Origin: Nageia nagi
Lineage: Eukaryota > Pinophyta
Direction: 5' to 3'
Assembly (NCBI GenBank): GCA_050084985.1
Contig: JBITNC010000001.1
Coordinates: 191,704,001-191,768,000 of the forward strand
Length of the DNA: 64,000 nucleotides
The notes under the pieces were generated by a model that saw only the letters and a program-made list of their open reading frames with translations, made no database searches and had not been told where the DNA came from. Made by a program: the position numbers and the translations under genes. This document shows, in pieces, positions 11,618 to 20,863 of this stretch. How positions within the stretch are numbered: the stretch's first letter is position 1; every line of letters starts with the position of its first letter.

Positions 11618-12842
11618 TCCCTGAATGGATGTGCGAACATGTGGTATCACTACACACATGCCTATCCACCTAATAGAGTTATGTCCAATCCAACAGAGGT
11701 CTTAGGGGCAATTAAGATGGACTTACCACCACTCAGGTCTTTGGACTAAAAGGGCTCCAGTATGCCCTATCCTCACCTTGTGGCTCCCCAAACAAGTCAT
11801 GTTGTGGAAGAATACGTGCGGATGTGTTCATTTTAGGGGTTAGTTTCAATATTTGTATTTTTGCAAGTATAAGAAAATTATGCAAAAATATAAAGTAAAG
11901 TAAAATTGCATCATCCACACGAGCTTGAAAAGCCTTAAAAAGTCCAATGGGTTTTGTACTAACCCCTAAAGGACTTTTACATTTTGTATATTTTGCTCAA
12001 TTTATTCAAGCACTTAATGAATTAAACAAAAGAACTAAGTCCTACTTAGTATTTAATTCATAACATGCATTATTTCATGACTTAAAAAATAAGTAATCCT
12101 GCATTATTTAACTTAAAAATTTAAGTCCTAAGCATGTTTTATTCTTCAAACAAGATAAAGATACATGCATCATAAGTCTAGCATGCAATATCTAGATAAG
12201 GTTTACAAGATAAAGAGACATGCATCATAAGTCTAGCATGCAATATCTAGATAAAATTTAAGTAAAAATTATACCAATTCCCCCTTTTTCACTTAAAGTT
12301 TTATCCCTAAAAAATTGTATGCTAAGACTTGTCTTATAAGTATGCATTTTAAGTAAAACATTTTCCTTTATTTACTTAAAAAATAGCATGCCTAGACTAA
12401 ATTACTATGCTTAGAAAAAAAATGCTAAAAGGTTAGCATTAAAAAATTGCATGTGCACCTTAGTAAATTAAACATGCAATTTTGAGTAGAATATTAGAAA
12501 TATTCTAAGTACTCCTAAGTGCATTTAATGGGAGCAATTGACTTGTAAGCAAGTAAGTAAAAAAATTAAATGCCTAAGAAGTATATGTGTGCAAGTTGTA
12601 ATAGGAGACCCATACCCCTACTTCATGCAATTTTAATGCTTTGTCTACCTTAAGCACTAAAAAAAAACTCCTAAGTCAAAAAACAATTAAATGCTTTGTA
12701 GTTGTAAAAATATGACCCCCCCCCCTTTTTCTTCCACCAAGAAAAGCATACGTTGCTTTTGGAAGAGCAAAAAATGCAAGTAGTCAACTAAACAAACTTA
12801 ATGCATTTATGTGCATTAAAGTGACTAAGAATACTTGCAAGA
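11618..12842 (-). other. Copia-1 leader, gag-proximal part
   Basis: Noncoding in element sense. At 12147-12245 two nearly identical 50-60 bp units (AAGATAAAG, ACATGCATCATAAGTCTAGC, ATGCAATATCTAGATAA) sit side by side, a recent local duplication. A poly-C/poly-T tract lies near 12716. The part near 11720 contains GGTAAGTC in element sense, which resembles a splice donor and recurs in copia-2 near 24325. Confidence 0.6.
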
Positions 12843-12945
12843 AGTTGGCAGCCATCAACCTTGACCGTGGGAAGGAGGATGACCTGCATGAAGGCATTTA
12901 GAGGACAGCCTGTGGAGGTGTTGGGGAAGGAGGAAGAGGAGGCTT
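12843..12945 (-). other. GC-richer leader block shared by copia-1 and copia-2, flanking the cargo
   Basis: About 100 bp (GGCAGCCATCAACCTTGACC to the GGAAGGAGG run on the plus strand) are nearly identical to 25347-25445 in copia-2. Immediately beyond it the two elements carry unrelated host-derived sequence. This defines one edge of the cargo slot. In element sense it is open for about 38 codons, but I do not recognise a product. Confidence 0.75.
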
Positions 12946-13197
12946 GCGCTAGATTTTCTTTGGCAGTGAGTTTATGTTTTTTGCCTAATTTATGGATGCC
13001 GGTTATAAGATCAATGACCAGAGAGTTACCCTTCTATGCATAACCTTCTTCACCAACCAGAATTTCATTGGAATCATATTTGCTGCATCTACTGACTATT
13101 TGCCTTCTACTGTCAACTTGAAGCCTATTCCATCATCAAGATTCATATGTGCTGCATCAAGTAGCTCATGCACACCATGCATATTAGTCTCCATGCA
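12946..13197 (-). other. Unidentified cargo tail next to the SRAP fragment
   Basis: In element sense the SRAP-like frame runs on for 33 more codons to a TAG. The same frame continues past that stop (VDAANMIPMKFWLVKKVMHR) to about 13002. It does not look like the continuation of an SRAP domain. It could be a third captured coding fragment or intron/UTR sequence of the donor gene. Confidence 0.4.
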
Positions 13198-13440
13198 AAA
13201 GTGATTAGGCTTTTCATTCTTCTTTGTGAAACTAGGAACAAGACCCCATTTCATACAATGTATAACTGGCTCTCTCCTGTTACCCATATTTTCTTTGCAA
13301 ACCACTGGCATATATGCTCCAGGTGAAACATTATATGATGGATGATACCATTCAGCATGGAGTGTGGGAAGAAAATGTTGAAACCCACAAGCTGTTGAAA
13401 CATCTTCTACTCTTAAAGAGCACTGAGCTCTTCTGCACAT
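13198..13440 (-). pseudogene. HMCES: Captured SRAP/HMCES-type gene fragment inside copia-1
   Basis: Eighty-one codons match the N-terminus of the SRAP (SOS response-associated peptidase, DUF159) family, which forms covalent shields on abasic sites in single-stranded DNA. The frame begins MCRRAQCSLR at 13440. Cys2, the catalytic nucleophile of the family, is present, although the usual MCGR has become MCRR. Next come the family landmarks PSYNVSPGAYMPVV at about residues 34-47 and HCMKWGLVPSFTKKNEKP at about 61-78. The family's conserved asparagine-arginine block and C-terminal active-site residues are absent, because the homology ends at residue 81. It lies in the element leader in sense orientation. 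About 50 bp that look like its 5' UTR separate it from the FZL fragment. Confidence 0.8.
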
Positions 13441-13491
13441 CTTTCTATCTGTAGTCTACTGTGCTCGGCAATGAAGTTCAGGTCGCAGGCT

Positions 13492-13716
13492 TCGTTGGAG
13501 AATGACATTTGTGCTAGGAGTATCAACAAGACTCATTTGTTTTAAAAGCGAAGTTGGAAGATATCATATCAAATGTCCATTTGGATGTATTTCAAATCTT
13601 TCTTCATCATCATGTCCCTCACCAGAGTAACAGAGGATAGTAATTTCATTTGTAGTCGGTACCACCCCTTCTTTCAAGTAGCGTTTACCAAGCATCGCAT
13701 TGATCATTGTAATTGA
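13492..13716 (-). pseudogene. FZL: Captured FZL-like (FZO-like dynamin GTPase) fragment inside copia-1
   Basis: The minus-strand frame from 13707 reads MINAMLGKRYLKEGVVPTTN, then EITILCYSGEGHDDEERFEI, then a TGA at 13564-13566. It continues in the same frame as YLPTSLLKQMSLVDTPSTN and ends VILQR. This is the GTPase domain of plant FZL, a membrane-remodelling dynamin-like protein of chloroplasts. It covers the helix after the P-loop, the G2 loop (VPTTNEIT) and the G3 box (DTPSTN, usually DTPGTN). The P-loop GxxxxGKS is missing because the fragment starts just after it. About 75 residues are present, against roughly 900 in the full protein. It is nonfunctional. Abrupt loss of similarity after LQR suggests an exon edge or a template switch. 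Confidence 0.78.
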
Positions 13717-13754
13717 AAGACTGCATCTTGATGAGTCATTTTTTCAAACAATGT

Positions 13755-13850
13755 TCAGATCCTACGCGTGCGGGAGGAGGCAGAGGTAGGCGGGAGGAGG
13801 CAGAGGTGGGCAGGAGGAGCCACCAGAGGCCTCGCGTTGTTTATCCCCCC
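13755..13850. repeat. G-rich purine tract at the cargo edge
   Basis: On the plus strand GCGGGAGGAGGCAGAGGT is repeated in about three 20-bp units, followed by a C-run (CCCCCCC at about 13847). Copia-2 has a comparable G-rich stretch and a CCCCCC run at 25905-26035 in the same place. Confidence 0.6.
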
Positions 13851-13934
13851 CATGAACTTTAATAAAAATTAAAATTTTGGTATAATTTTTAATCCGTGAA
13901 AATAATTAATTTGTTTTTATTTGCCCTGCCCCCT

Positions 13935-13970
<36 letters not shown>

Positions 13971-14721
13971 TTTAAACAAATTTAAAATAAATAAAATATA
14001 TATATATATATTTTTTTATTATATTTTAAACAAAAATAATATATATACATATATATATATTATTGAGCCTTTAAAAATTTTGTAATAAAACTAAAAAAAA
14101 TTGTCCTCCTCTCTAATTTTTTTGTAAATGTTCATGCCTTTGCTTAGGAACATATCAATAACTCACTAATTGTAGTATATATGAGAAATTTAAGCAAATA
14201 ATAATAACATAATTAATGTTAGTATATATTGCAAGTTTCATCATATATTGATAAATTGAGCCAACACATACATTTAAGTTCAATATAATAAATTAACTTT
14301 CACTTGTGTCTACTTTAAACAAGAAAAGTAAACCTCAAGAAATTAGTTGCTACTAACAAACAAAATGTTAGTAAAAGTATTTGCATTTCATAGTATCCTC
14401 TTAAAAAATATATCATGTATTAAGCATTTTGTAAAAAATATGCTACTAACATAAGAGGTTAGTATAAAAAATGCTTGCATTGCCATTTTGATCATATTTT
14501 GCAAGAAATAAGCTCCAATATCTCACAAAATATGTTAGTATCTAACACAATAATCTATAAGATAACCAAATGAGGAGGAAATTTATACCTTCTCTTAAAA
14601 TTTACCTCACCAATGGAGTGTAAGATGAGGAATGAAGAAGGATCACCAAGATGTAGCTTCCACACCAAAAAGAATGAAGAAGGATGAAGAACCTCCAAGA
14701 TGTAGAAGAAGAGCTTCCACA
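13851..14721 (-). other. Copia-1 LTR-proximal leader, AT-rich
   Basis: No gene seen. It includes (TA)n microsatellite stretches at 13940-14065 and several TGTTAGTA-type words. It is collinear with 26040-26834 in copia-2, for example the shared segment beginning AAATTTGTCCTCCT. Confidence 0.6.
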
Positions 14722-14738
14722 CCAAGCTCTAGATACCA
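14722..14738 (-). promoter_or_regulatory. Copia-1 primer binding site
   Basis: In element sense TGGTATCTAGAGCTTGG starts two bases inside the 5' LTR. It resembles the plant initiator tRNA-Met primer site TGGTATCAGAGC with a one-base insertion. It would prime minus-strand DNA synthesis. Confidence 0.85.
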
Positions 14739-14740
14739 AT

Positions 14741-15213
14741 TGAGAGAATTAACACTACTCTAATCCTCAAGGTCCAAGACTAGGAAGCTCAATCACACAA
14801 CATTCACACAAGATAACACAAGTGTAATGTGGTTCCTCCCTCCTTGGGAGTACATCCACAACTAGTATCTCAATTCTCAAGTATGCCCCTCTTACAACTA
14901 TTCTCTTGCTCTCTCCTGCACAAACTAGTAGAGTAATGCTACTCCAAAACTTTAGATATGTTACAAGAGGAGAGGCCCTCTATTTATAGCTTGAGAGCAC
15001 CTCCCTAACCTCCCTTTAACCCAAAGGTAAGGTTAGGGTTACAATAAATGTGTGACCTAACTTTAACCAACCAACTAACCCCATGGTTAGGTCAAAGTCC
15101 ACACATAATAAAGAATTCAATTAATCCCTTAAGGTATCTACATATCCTTTAAGTGATTAATTGAACTTACAAGGAGTTTAGATATTCACAATATTTCATT
15201 ACAAATTCTAACA
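14741..15213 (-). repeat. Copia-1 5' LTR
   Basis: 473 bp, TG to CA, paired with 6089-6560. It carries the element promoter and is followed directly by the AATTG target duplication at 15214-15218. Confidence 0.95.
14980..14989 (-). promoter_or_regulatory. TATA box in copia-1 5' LTR
   Basis: CTATAAATAG in element sense. About 50 bp upstream lies TAACCCTAACCTTA, which resembles the plant telobox AAACCCTAA. Both are conserved in the copia-2 LTRs. Confidence 0.7.
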
Positions 15214-15218
15214 AATTG
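15214..15218. repeat. Target-site duplication AATTG, right copy (copia-1)
   Basis: Identical to 6084-6088, directly after the CA of the right LTR. Confidence 0.95.
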
Positions 15219-16660
15219 ATGGGCTTATATTCAACCCCTAAATTGGGATCGATTTATAGCTCATCAGCTAGGAAAGCCAAGGTTGAGGTGTAAAACCCCA
15301 TGCCCCTTCTCCTCAAAACTTGTAAAATCTGATAAATTTTAGCCTCTAAGTAAAAATTTGATGTAGTAACATTATTCTACATCTCACTATGATCTCCTAT
15401 TTTTCTAAGTTTGATATGCTAAATTGATTAAAATTTGATGCCATAGGTTTTTGATCTCTCCTGCAATTTTCCTTATTTTGTCATTTTTAACCGTTAAAAT
15501 CAAAAACAAATTTCACTTCACCCATTAATGTGTTAGTGATCTATGTATATATGATTTTGAAATTTGAGATTATCAATTATTTCAAAACTTACCCACTTAT
15601 GTGGGTAGTCGCTTCCTCATCCTAGTGGCCTGCATAGTGGGTCCTATCCTCCTCTTACTATGATATCATCTCAGCTACTCTCTCCTCATCACTCTCTAGC
15701 TCATGGCAACAAGGCAATCTCTCATCGCTAAAAGCTCCAATATCCACTCATAAGGTGCCCAAAATGATAAAATTGGATCAACTTTTATATTTTATTATCC
15801 TCACATCCTAGCCATACCATCAACTATTTAGTCATCCCACTAGCTAGCATCCTTTGATCTATTGTCAGCCTATTTCAGTTCACCTTTTTATTCATTAATC
15901 TATCATATGCTTAAGTCCTTATCTTGGGATCTCCTCCCATCCTCATGCTTGATGGGGATATACTCACTTTTCTTTTCTTCAATCTTGATCGCTTTATCCT
16001 ATTAGGCACCCCCATAGGTGTGATCCATCTTTCACAAAATGAGCATGTTTATCTTACATTTTTAGCACCTACATCATTTATCATTCATCATGGTATCTTG
16101 TTCAAGCATCACTTGCCTGCATGTTGAGGTCCAACACCTGGTAGGTCTGTGAGCCTATGATCCTTCTCTTCAACTCAATATTATATGGCCTATAATGTCA
16201 CCATATTTAAGTTGAATGTTTAGGATGATCTTATATGTCCTATAATGCTCTAAAACTAACTCTCATCTTGAATTTGAATCATTTTACCCTTTGAATATTA
16301 GGAAAAAGTAGAATCATTTCACTCATCAACTATTAGGGAAAACCAAAGATCATTTCTTTTTCTTTATTAGTTCATATAGTTTTCTTTTTCACTTTCATTT
16401 CATGATCTTTCACTTTTTTTTGCATCCTATCATCTCAAGTACTAACTAGTTATGGCACAATAGTGTTGGCAATGATGTGTTATAACCATACGTACATCCT
16501 TATTACTTGTATTATAGTTCATCGCATCAATATGCAAACTAATTATAGCATGATGATGTTGATCATATCTTATCATTATCACATTGCACACATTTCACCT
16601 TTTTTTGTATCGTATTTTGTATCTAACAAAATCTTGTTTCATATCTCATGAAAATTGGCA
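15219..16660 (+). other. Element A 3' noncoding region
   Basis: This continues element A after copia-1. I see no gene. The part 16120-16670 is collinear with 48360-48870 in element C (GCATGTT-rich, then GGTAGGT, then a run up to the polypurine tract). That identifies it as the sequence just before a gypsy 3' LTR. Confidence 0.5.
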
Positions 16661-16670
16661 TAAAAAAGGG
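16661..16670 (+). other. Polypurine tract before element A LTR
   Basis: TAAAAAAGGG lies four bases before TGTAGACACC. The equivalent in element C is the AAAAAGGGG run just before 48879. Confidence 0.6.
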
Positions 16671-16674
16671 CATT

Positions 16675-17516
16675 TGTAGACACCTAAAAATTATATGTTT
16701 ATTTAGCTTAAGTGACTTATGGTGATTTGCTTCATATTGTAGCTTACCATGGTTGTATTAGCCTTTCATCCTATCTTGACCCTATTTGTGCAATTGATTT
16801 TGGTAACTTAACCCTTTTGTTACCACTTGATCAATTTGAACCCTAACCACCCCATCAGTTGGAGGATCGAATGATTGGTTAAGTTAAAACCCTAATCGAC
16901 CCATTAGCTAGTCCTGTATAAAATTCAAATCAAAAATAGCTTTTCCAACTAAGCTTTCACTTTGCATAATGAATACCAAGTGATATCCTATTGTTCTACA
17001 CACTCCAAATTATGTACTTGAGCTTTTAGCCTCATACCTTCTATTTAGAGCTTCACCCATCATTTTCAAAGAAACAAAAAGAGGATTTTTATCCTCATCT
17101 GGTAAGAAACATTGGGAAAATCTTGTGGTTTTGGTTTTTTTGGTACTAATATCTATTTTGAGTGTTTTTGTAGGTTTTATAGGACATTTAAGGGCTCACA
17201 TCACATATCCTTTTGGGTTTATCATTACAATATTGGTGCATGGTTGTGTATTAGCATTTTATATGCTAGTCTTTAGTAGACTTAGGCTAGAATAGGATGG
17301 TTTAGTTATTATTATTAGTTATCCCATTTTAGTCTTATGATAGCTTGCATTTTAGGCATTATGCTATTTTCTAGTGCCTTCTTGATTCAAGGCTTGGAGG
17401 CTTTACAAGCTACCTAGCTACATTTGCATGGTTCTAGGGTATTAATGACCTAGAACTTAGAATCCTCCTCTTTTCTCTTATTTTTTAGGTTATTTGGAGT
17501 TATGGATATTGCATCA
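16675..17516 (+). repeat. Probable gypsy LTR (3' LTR of element A)
   Basis: It starts TGTAGACACCTAAAA after a polypurine tract and probably ends near GCATCA at 17516. Element C LTRs start and end with comparable words (TATAAACACCCTAAAA and GCATCACA). It contains a TATA-like CCTGTATAAAATTC near 16914. The right boundary is uncertain. Confidence 0.5.
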
Positions 17517-17689
17517 AAAATAAAAAATTCTAAACCCTACCTCCATTTCATTTTATTAGCTTTATATAATCATGTTTCAAGAAATATTTTAGATATTGTA
17601 GCATGCATATTTTCCAAGAGGGGAGGGACCCCAAGTGTGGGATCTCCATAGCTTCCCCCCTTTTTTTGTAAGCTTAATAACTTATAAGG

Positions 17690-18199
17690 GAAAAAGCAAA
17701 TAAACCAACCTATAAAAATAGCAATGCACCACCACAAACCCCACCACCATCCCTAAAGACAAATATACCTATAGGGAATATGCCTATAGTGCAAAACCAA
17801 CAACTAAAGCAACCTCCTATGGTACCAAATAATGGAAATACAATGTAGGAAATAATTAATAAATTAGAAAATGATATGCATAAGGATGATTAATATGACT
17901 TCTTATGTTTCTTAAAGCATCCACTAACTGGTATAATTATTTCAAATTTGTTTGTTGGTAAAAAGAGTGTGAAATTTACAAAATTTGATGGTTTATAAGA
18001 TCCAAAAATGCACATAAGAAAATTTCAAGAGGAAGTTATTGAATATGTTTATGATATAGATATGCTTGCAAAATTGTTTTCAAGTAGCTTGAAATATGAT
18101 GCATTGAAATGGTACTTTAGTCTTCTTGAAAAGAGTATTGATCTATATGAGGATTTGATAGATAAAGTTTTGAAAAACTTTAGATATAATATCATATAA
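17690..18199 (+). pseudogene. Ty3/gypsy gag remnant
   Basis: A proline-rich stretch (PPQTPPPSLK) is followed by VKFTKFDGL, a stop, DPKMHIRKFQEE. An open segment at 18008-18199 then contains YDALKWYFSLLEKSIDLYED and ends FRYNI. This matches the retrotransposon gag pattern of Tat-type gypsy elements (KFDG-x-DP-x-xH, then ALxWYxSL, then a conserved RYN). It sits about 170 bp after the LTR above, in the same orientation, as expected after a 5' LTR. It has at least two stops and is cut short after RYN. Confidence 0.7.
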
Positions 18200-18470
18200 A
18201 ACATTCAATTCAAGTAAACTTTAAAGGGAAGGGGGAGATAGGGGAAAATAACCCCTAAATGTTCTCTTAGTTTCTCCTTATTTTTTACTTTTGTATTTTT
18301 TAAAAGTATCTCATTTTGGTGTGTTGTTAGGTGTTTTTCGTACTTTGCTTTGGTAAGGATAATAGTTAATATGCTTTCAATTTTTTATGTTTTATTTTGA
18401 TTGTATACTCTTGATGTAAAGGTATGGGTTCATATTAAAATGTATATTTCCATCTAATATATATGAAAAA
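18200..18470. other. No gene seen
   Basis: AT-rich sequence between the gag remnant and the older copia D. It contains a purine run (GGGAAGGGGGAGATAGGGG near 18224) that could be a stray polypurine tract. Confidence 0.35.
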
Positions 18471-18878
18471 AAGTAAAATTATCTTATGAAGTAAATGTTG
18501 GAAACTCCTTTGTCTGGAAAGGCACCAGATGATGAGGACTATCTTGTAGAGGTAATGATTAATGATAGTTTATGTGAAGAGGCACCATGGATGATTCTTT
18601 TTGTGGATAAAAAAATTATTTTTTATGAAGCAAAAATATTAGTAAAAAGTAGATATTTGTAGTAATATAGATTCATGAGAAGCATAAGGACTCTACTCCA
18701 TACTTCAAAAGAGAAGGTGATGATTTTTTGCTAAGTTGTTTATATATTAATAACTTGATTTATGTGATTAGGTGTTTTAAGTTGATGGATGGTGTTAAGG
18801 CTGATATAATGAGTAATTTTGTACTGAAGGATGTAAACTTATTGCACTACTTTTTTAACAAGGCGAGGAGGTGCAACC
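18471..18878 (+). pseudogene. Old Ty1/copia RT remnant, element D (left part)
   Basis: The plus-strand frame near 18715-18860 reads LYINNLIYVIRCFKLMDG and then VKADIMSNFVLKDVNLLHYF. This is the copia RT palm: the YVDD motif has decayed to YINN, followed by the M-xxF-xMxDLGxLHYFLG region. Copia-2 is inserted just after this point. The frame picks up again at 27342. Confidence 0.75.
18874..18878. repeat. Target-site duplication CAACC, left copy (copia-2)
   Basis: CAACC precedes the TG of the left LTR and is repeated at 27342-27346 after the CA of the right LTR. Confidence 0.95.
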
Positions 18879-19367
18879 TGAAGGATTTGAACTAGATCTA
18901 AACAAATCCTCTAGGACCTTAGACTAGGAAACTCAATTGTACACAAGATAACACAATCACTCAAGATAACACATCAATATAATGTGGTTCCTTCCTCCTT
19001 GGGAGTACATCCACAACTAGTTCTCTTATTCTCAAATCTATGTCTCTCTTACAACTATTCTCTAGCTCTCTCCTACACAACCAAGTAGAGTAATCTTACT
19101 CAAAACTTAGATATGTTTACAAGAGGAGAGGCCCTCTATTTATAGTTTGAGAGCACCTCCCTAACCTTCCTTTAACCCAAGGGTAAGGTTAGGGTTACAT
19201 TAAATGTACCACCAAACTTCAACCTACCAACTAACTCCTTTGGTAAAGTCAAAGTCTACATATTAAAGAATTCTATTAATCACTTAAGGTATCTACATAC
19301 CTTTAAGTGATTAATTGAATTTACAAGGAGTTTAGATATTCACAATATTTCATTACAAATTCTAACA
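18879..19367 (-). repeat. Copia-2 3' LTR
   Basis: 489 bp, TGAAGGATTT to AATTCTAACA. It differs from 26853-27341 at two positions only (TTG/GTG near 18937 and CCTTCC/CCTCCC near 18991). It contains a hairpin at 19276-19315. Confidence 0.95.
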
Positions 19368-19376
19368 CTCCCCCTT
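19368..19376 (-). other. Copia-2 polypurine tract
   Basis: AAGGGGGAG in element sense directly next to the 3' LTR, identical to copia-1. Confidence 0.9.
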
Positions 19377-20192
19377 AATGCAATATTGGGATAGAGCGTA
19401 GAAGAGAGAAGAGAGAGAGTAAGAGAGAGTTCTCCTCCATAGAGATACAATTGGAGATGAGAACTTTTACATATTTTTGAGAATCTTTTGAGAACTAGTA
19501 TGAGACTCACTACATTACCATTTGACAAAAATGGTTTACAATACAATTATTAACCACAACTGGTTTCACTGTACATAGTAGTCGATCAACTTTAAGCTGA
19601 CATGTGAGTCTCCATGAGCTTGCTTTCACAAGGTGAGTAACCTGCATTTCTAAAGAAGATCCTGCATGCTACAAGCAACTCATGAACAAAATTAGTTAGA
19701 TGCATCATATATTCAAATAAGAGAATTAAATAATGCCATCTTATAAATAACTGATCAATGGTGCACTATAAGCCATCACGGAGATGCCAAGCCATCACTC
19801 ATAGTCACCTGTTGTATATAGACATGTGTTGATTTTAAAATAGAGCATAAAATTGTACAACGAGTTTCTCACGCAGAGCAAACTCACCACGGAGGTATAG
19901 AATGTACAACAAGTTCGTCACGTAGAGCGAACTTACCATGAAGGTATATTAATTACATGCTCAAAATTTGTACAATAAGTTTCTCACGTAGAGCAAACTC
20001 ACCACGGAGGTATAAAATGTACAACAAGTTTGTCACGCAGAGCAAACTTACCACTGAGGTATAAAATAATCAACACTCTATAACAACAATTGTACAACAA
20101 GTTTGTCACGTAGAGCAAACTTACCACGGAGGTCTAGAATGTACAATCAAAAAAGGCCTCTTAGAGGTGAAGTTGTCATCACTAACAAAAGT
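19377..20192 (-). other. Copia-2 3' untranslated region with five-copy repeat
   Basis: The array at about 19855-20145 has five units with the core TCACG(C/T)AGAG and AACTYACCA. It is collinear with 7030-7330 of copia-1. No gene seen. Confidence 0.8.
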
Positions 20193-20863
20193 TTAAACTT
20201 CACTCCCCCTTGAGGGCAACTTCACCAACCCGAGAGAATCCCTAAGCTTGCAGAACTGAGCTTCAGGAAGGGGCTTGGTGAACAAATCAGCGGAGTTTTC
20301 AGTAGATGGACAATACTGCAAGTGTATGATGTCATCTAGAACCTTCTCCCTGATAAAATGAGCTTGGATTTTGACATGTTTGGTTCGCTGATGGAACACA
20401 GGATTCTTAGCCAAAGAGATAGCCGATTGATTATCTAACGAAATAAGAGAGGGGCCATTTTGCTTATACCCAATTTCGTTCAAAAGATGTCTTAGCCAAA
20501 TAGCTTATTGGGCGGTAATAGACATGGCTCGATATTCGGCTTCGATGGTAGAAAGAGTCACAGTAGGTTACTTCTTGGAAGCCCAAGAGATAGCCCCTAA
20601 ACCAATGCTAAACACATATGCAAAGGTTGACTTTCTGTCATCTCTATCTCCCCCATAATCAGAATCTGAGAACCCTGAGAGAACAATTGAGGCACTTTGG
20701 AATACTTAAGAGCGAGATCCTTTGTCCCTGCGACATACCTCAAGATTTGCTTAACAGCATTGAGGTGTTCAACATATGGTTTTTGCATGAATCGTGCCAT
20801 CAGATTCACTGCAAAGGTAATATCAGGACGAGAGATAGTCAGATACAGAAGACTACCAATCAA
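20193..20863 (-). pseudogene. Copia-2 RNase H and RT thumb, broken
   Basis: In element order: IGSLLYLTISRPDITFAVN opens at 20863. A one-base deletion near 20691 (a GGG run reduced to GG relative to copia-1) shifts the frame ahead of the RNase H start. The shifted frame carries SDYGGDRDD, with TAA codons at 20568-20570 and 20505-20507. The last open part (20193-20483) ends with the conserved DLFTKPLPEA block. RNase H would degrade the RNA strand of RNA-DNA hybrids, but this copy cannot make it. Confidence 0.9.

Larger units (their letters stand above)
6089..15213 (-). mobile_element. Copia-1, complete Ty1/copia LTR retrotransposon with host-gene cargo
   Basis: A 9125-bp element in minus orientation, bounded by LTRs that start TG and end CA, with a perfect AATTG target duplication. 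In element sense the order is 5' LTR, initiator-Met-type primer site, AT-rich leader, GC-rich cargo (FZL-like and SRAP-like fragments), a long noncoding leader, gag, protease, integrase, RT, RNase H, a five-copy repeat, polypurine tract and 3' LTR. By eye the LTRs differ at about a dozen positions in 472, so the insertion is moderately young. Gag-pol carries stops and a frameshift, so this copy is dead now. It sits inside gypsy element A. Confidence 0.95.

Noticed and set aside
13940-14065. (TA)n stretches as replication origin or matrix attachment site
   Set aside because: Simple AT microsatellites are common throughout this window (also 40711, 44012 and 52056), and nothing else supports such a role.
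15030-15060. Telomere-like TTAGGG/CCCTAA words as an interstitial telomere
   Set aside because: Only one or two imperfect copies, located at a fixed place in the LTR promoter of all copia LTRs here, so it is promoter sequence and not telomeric.
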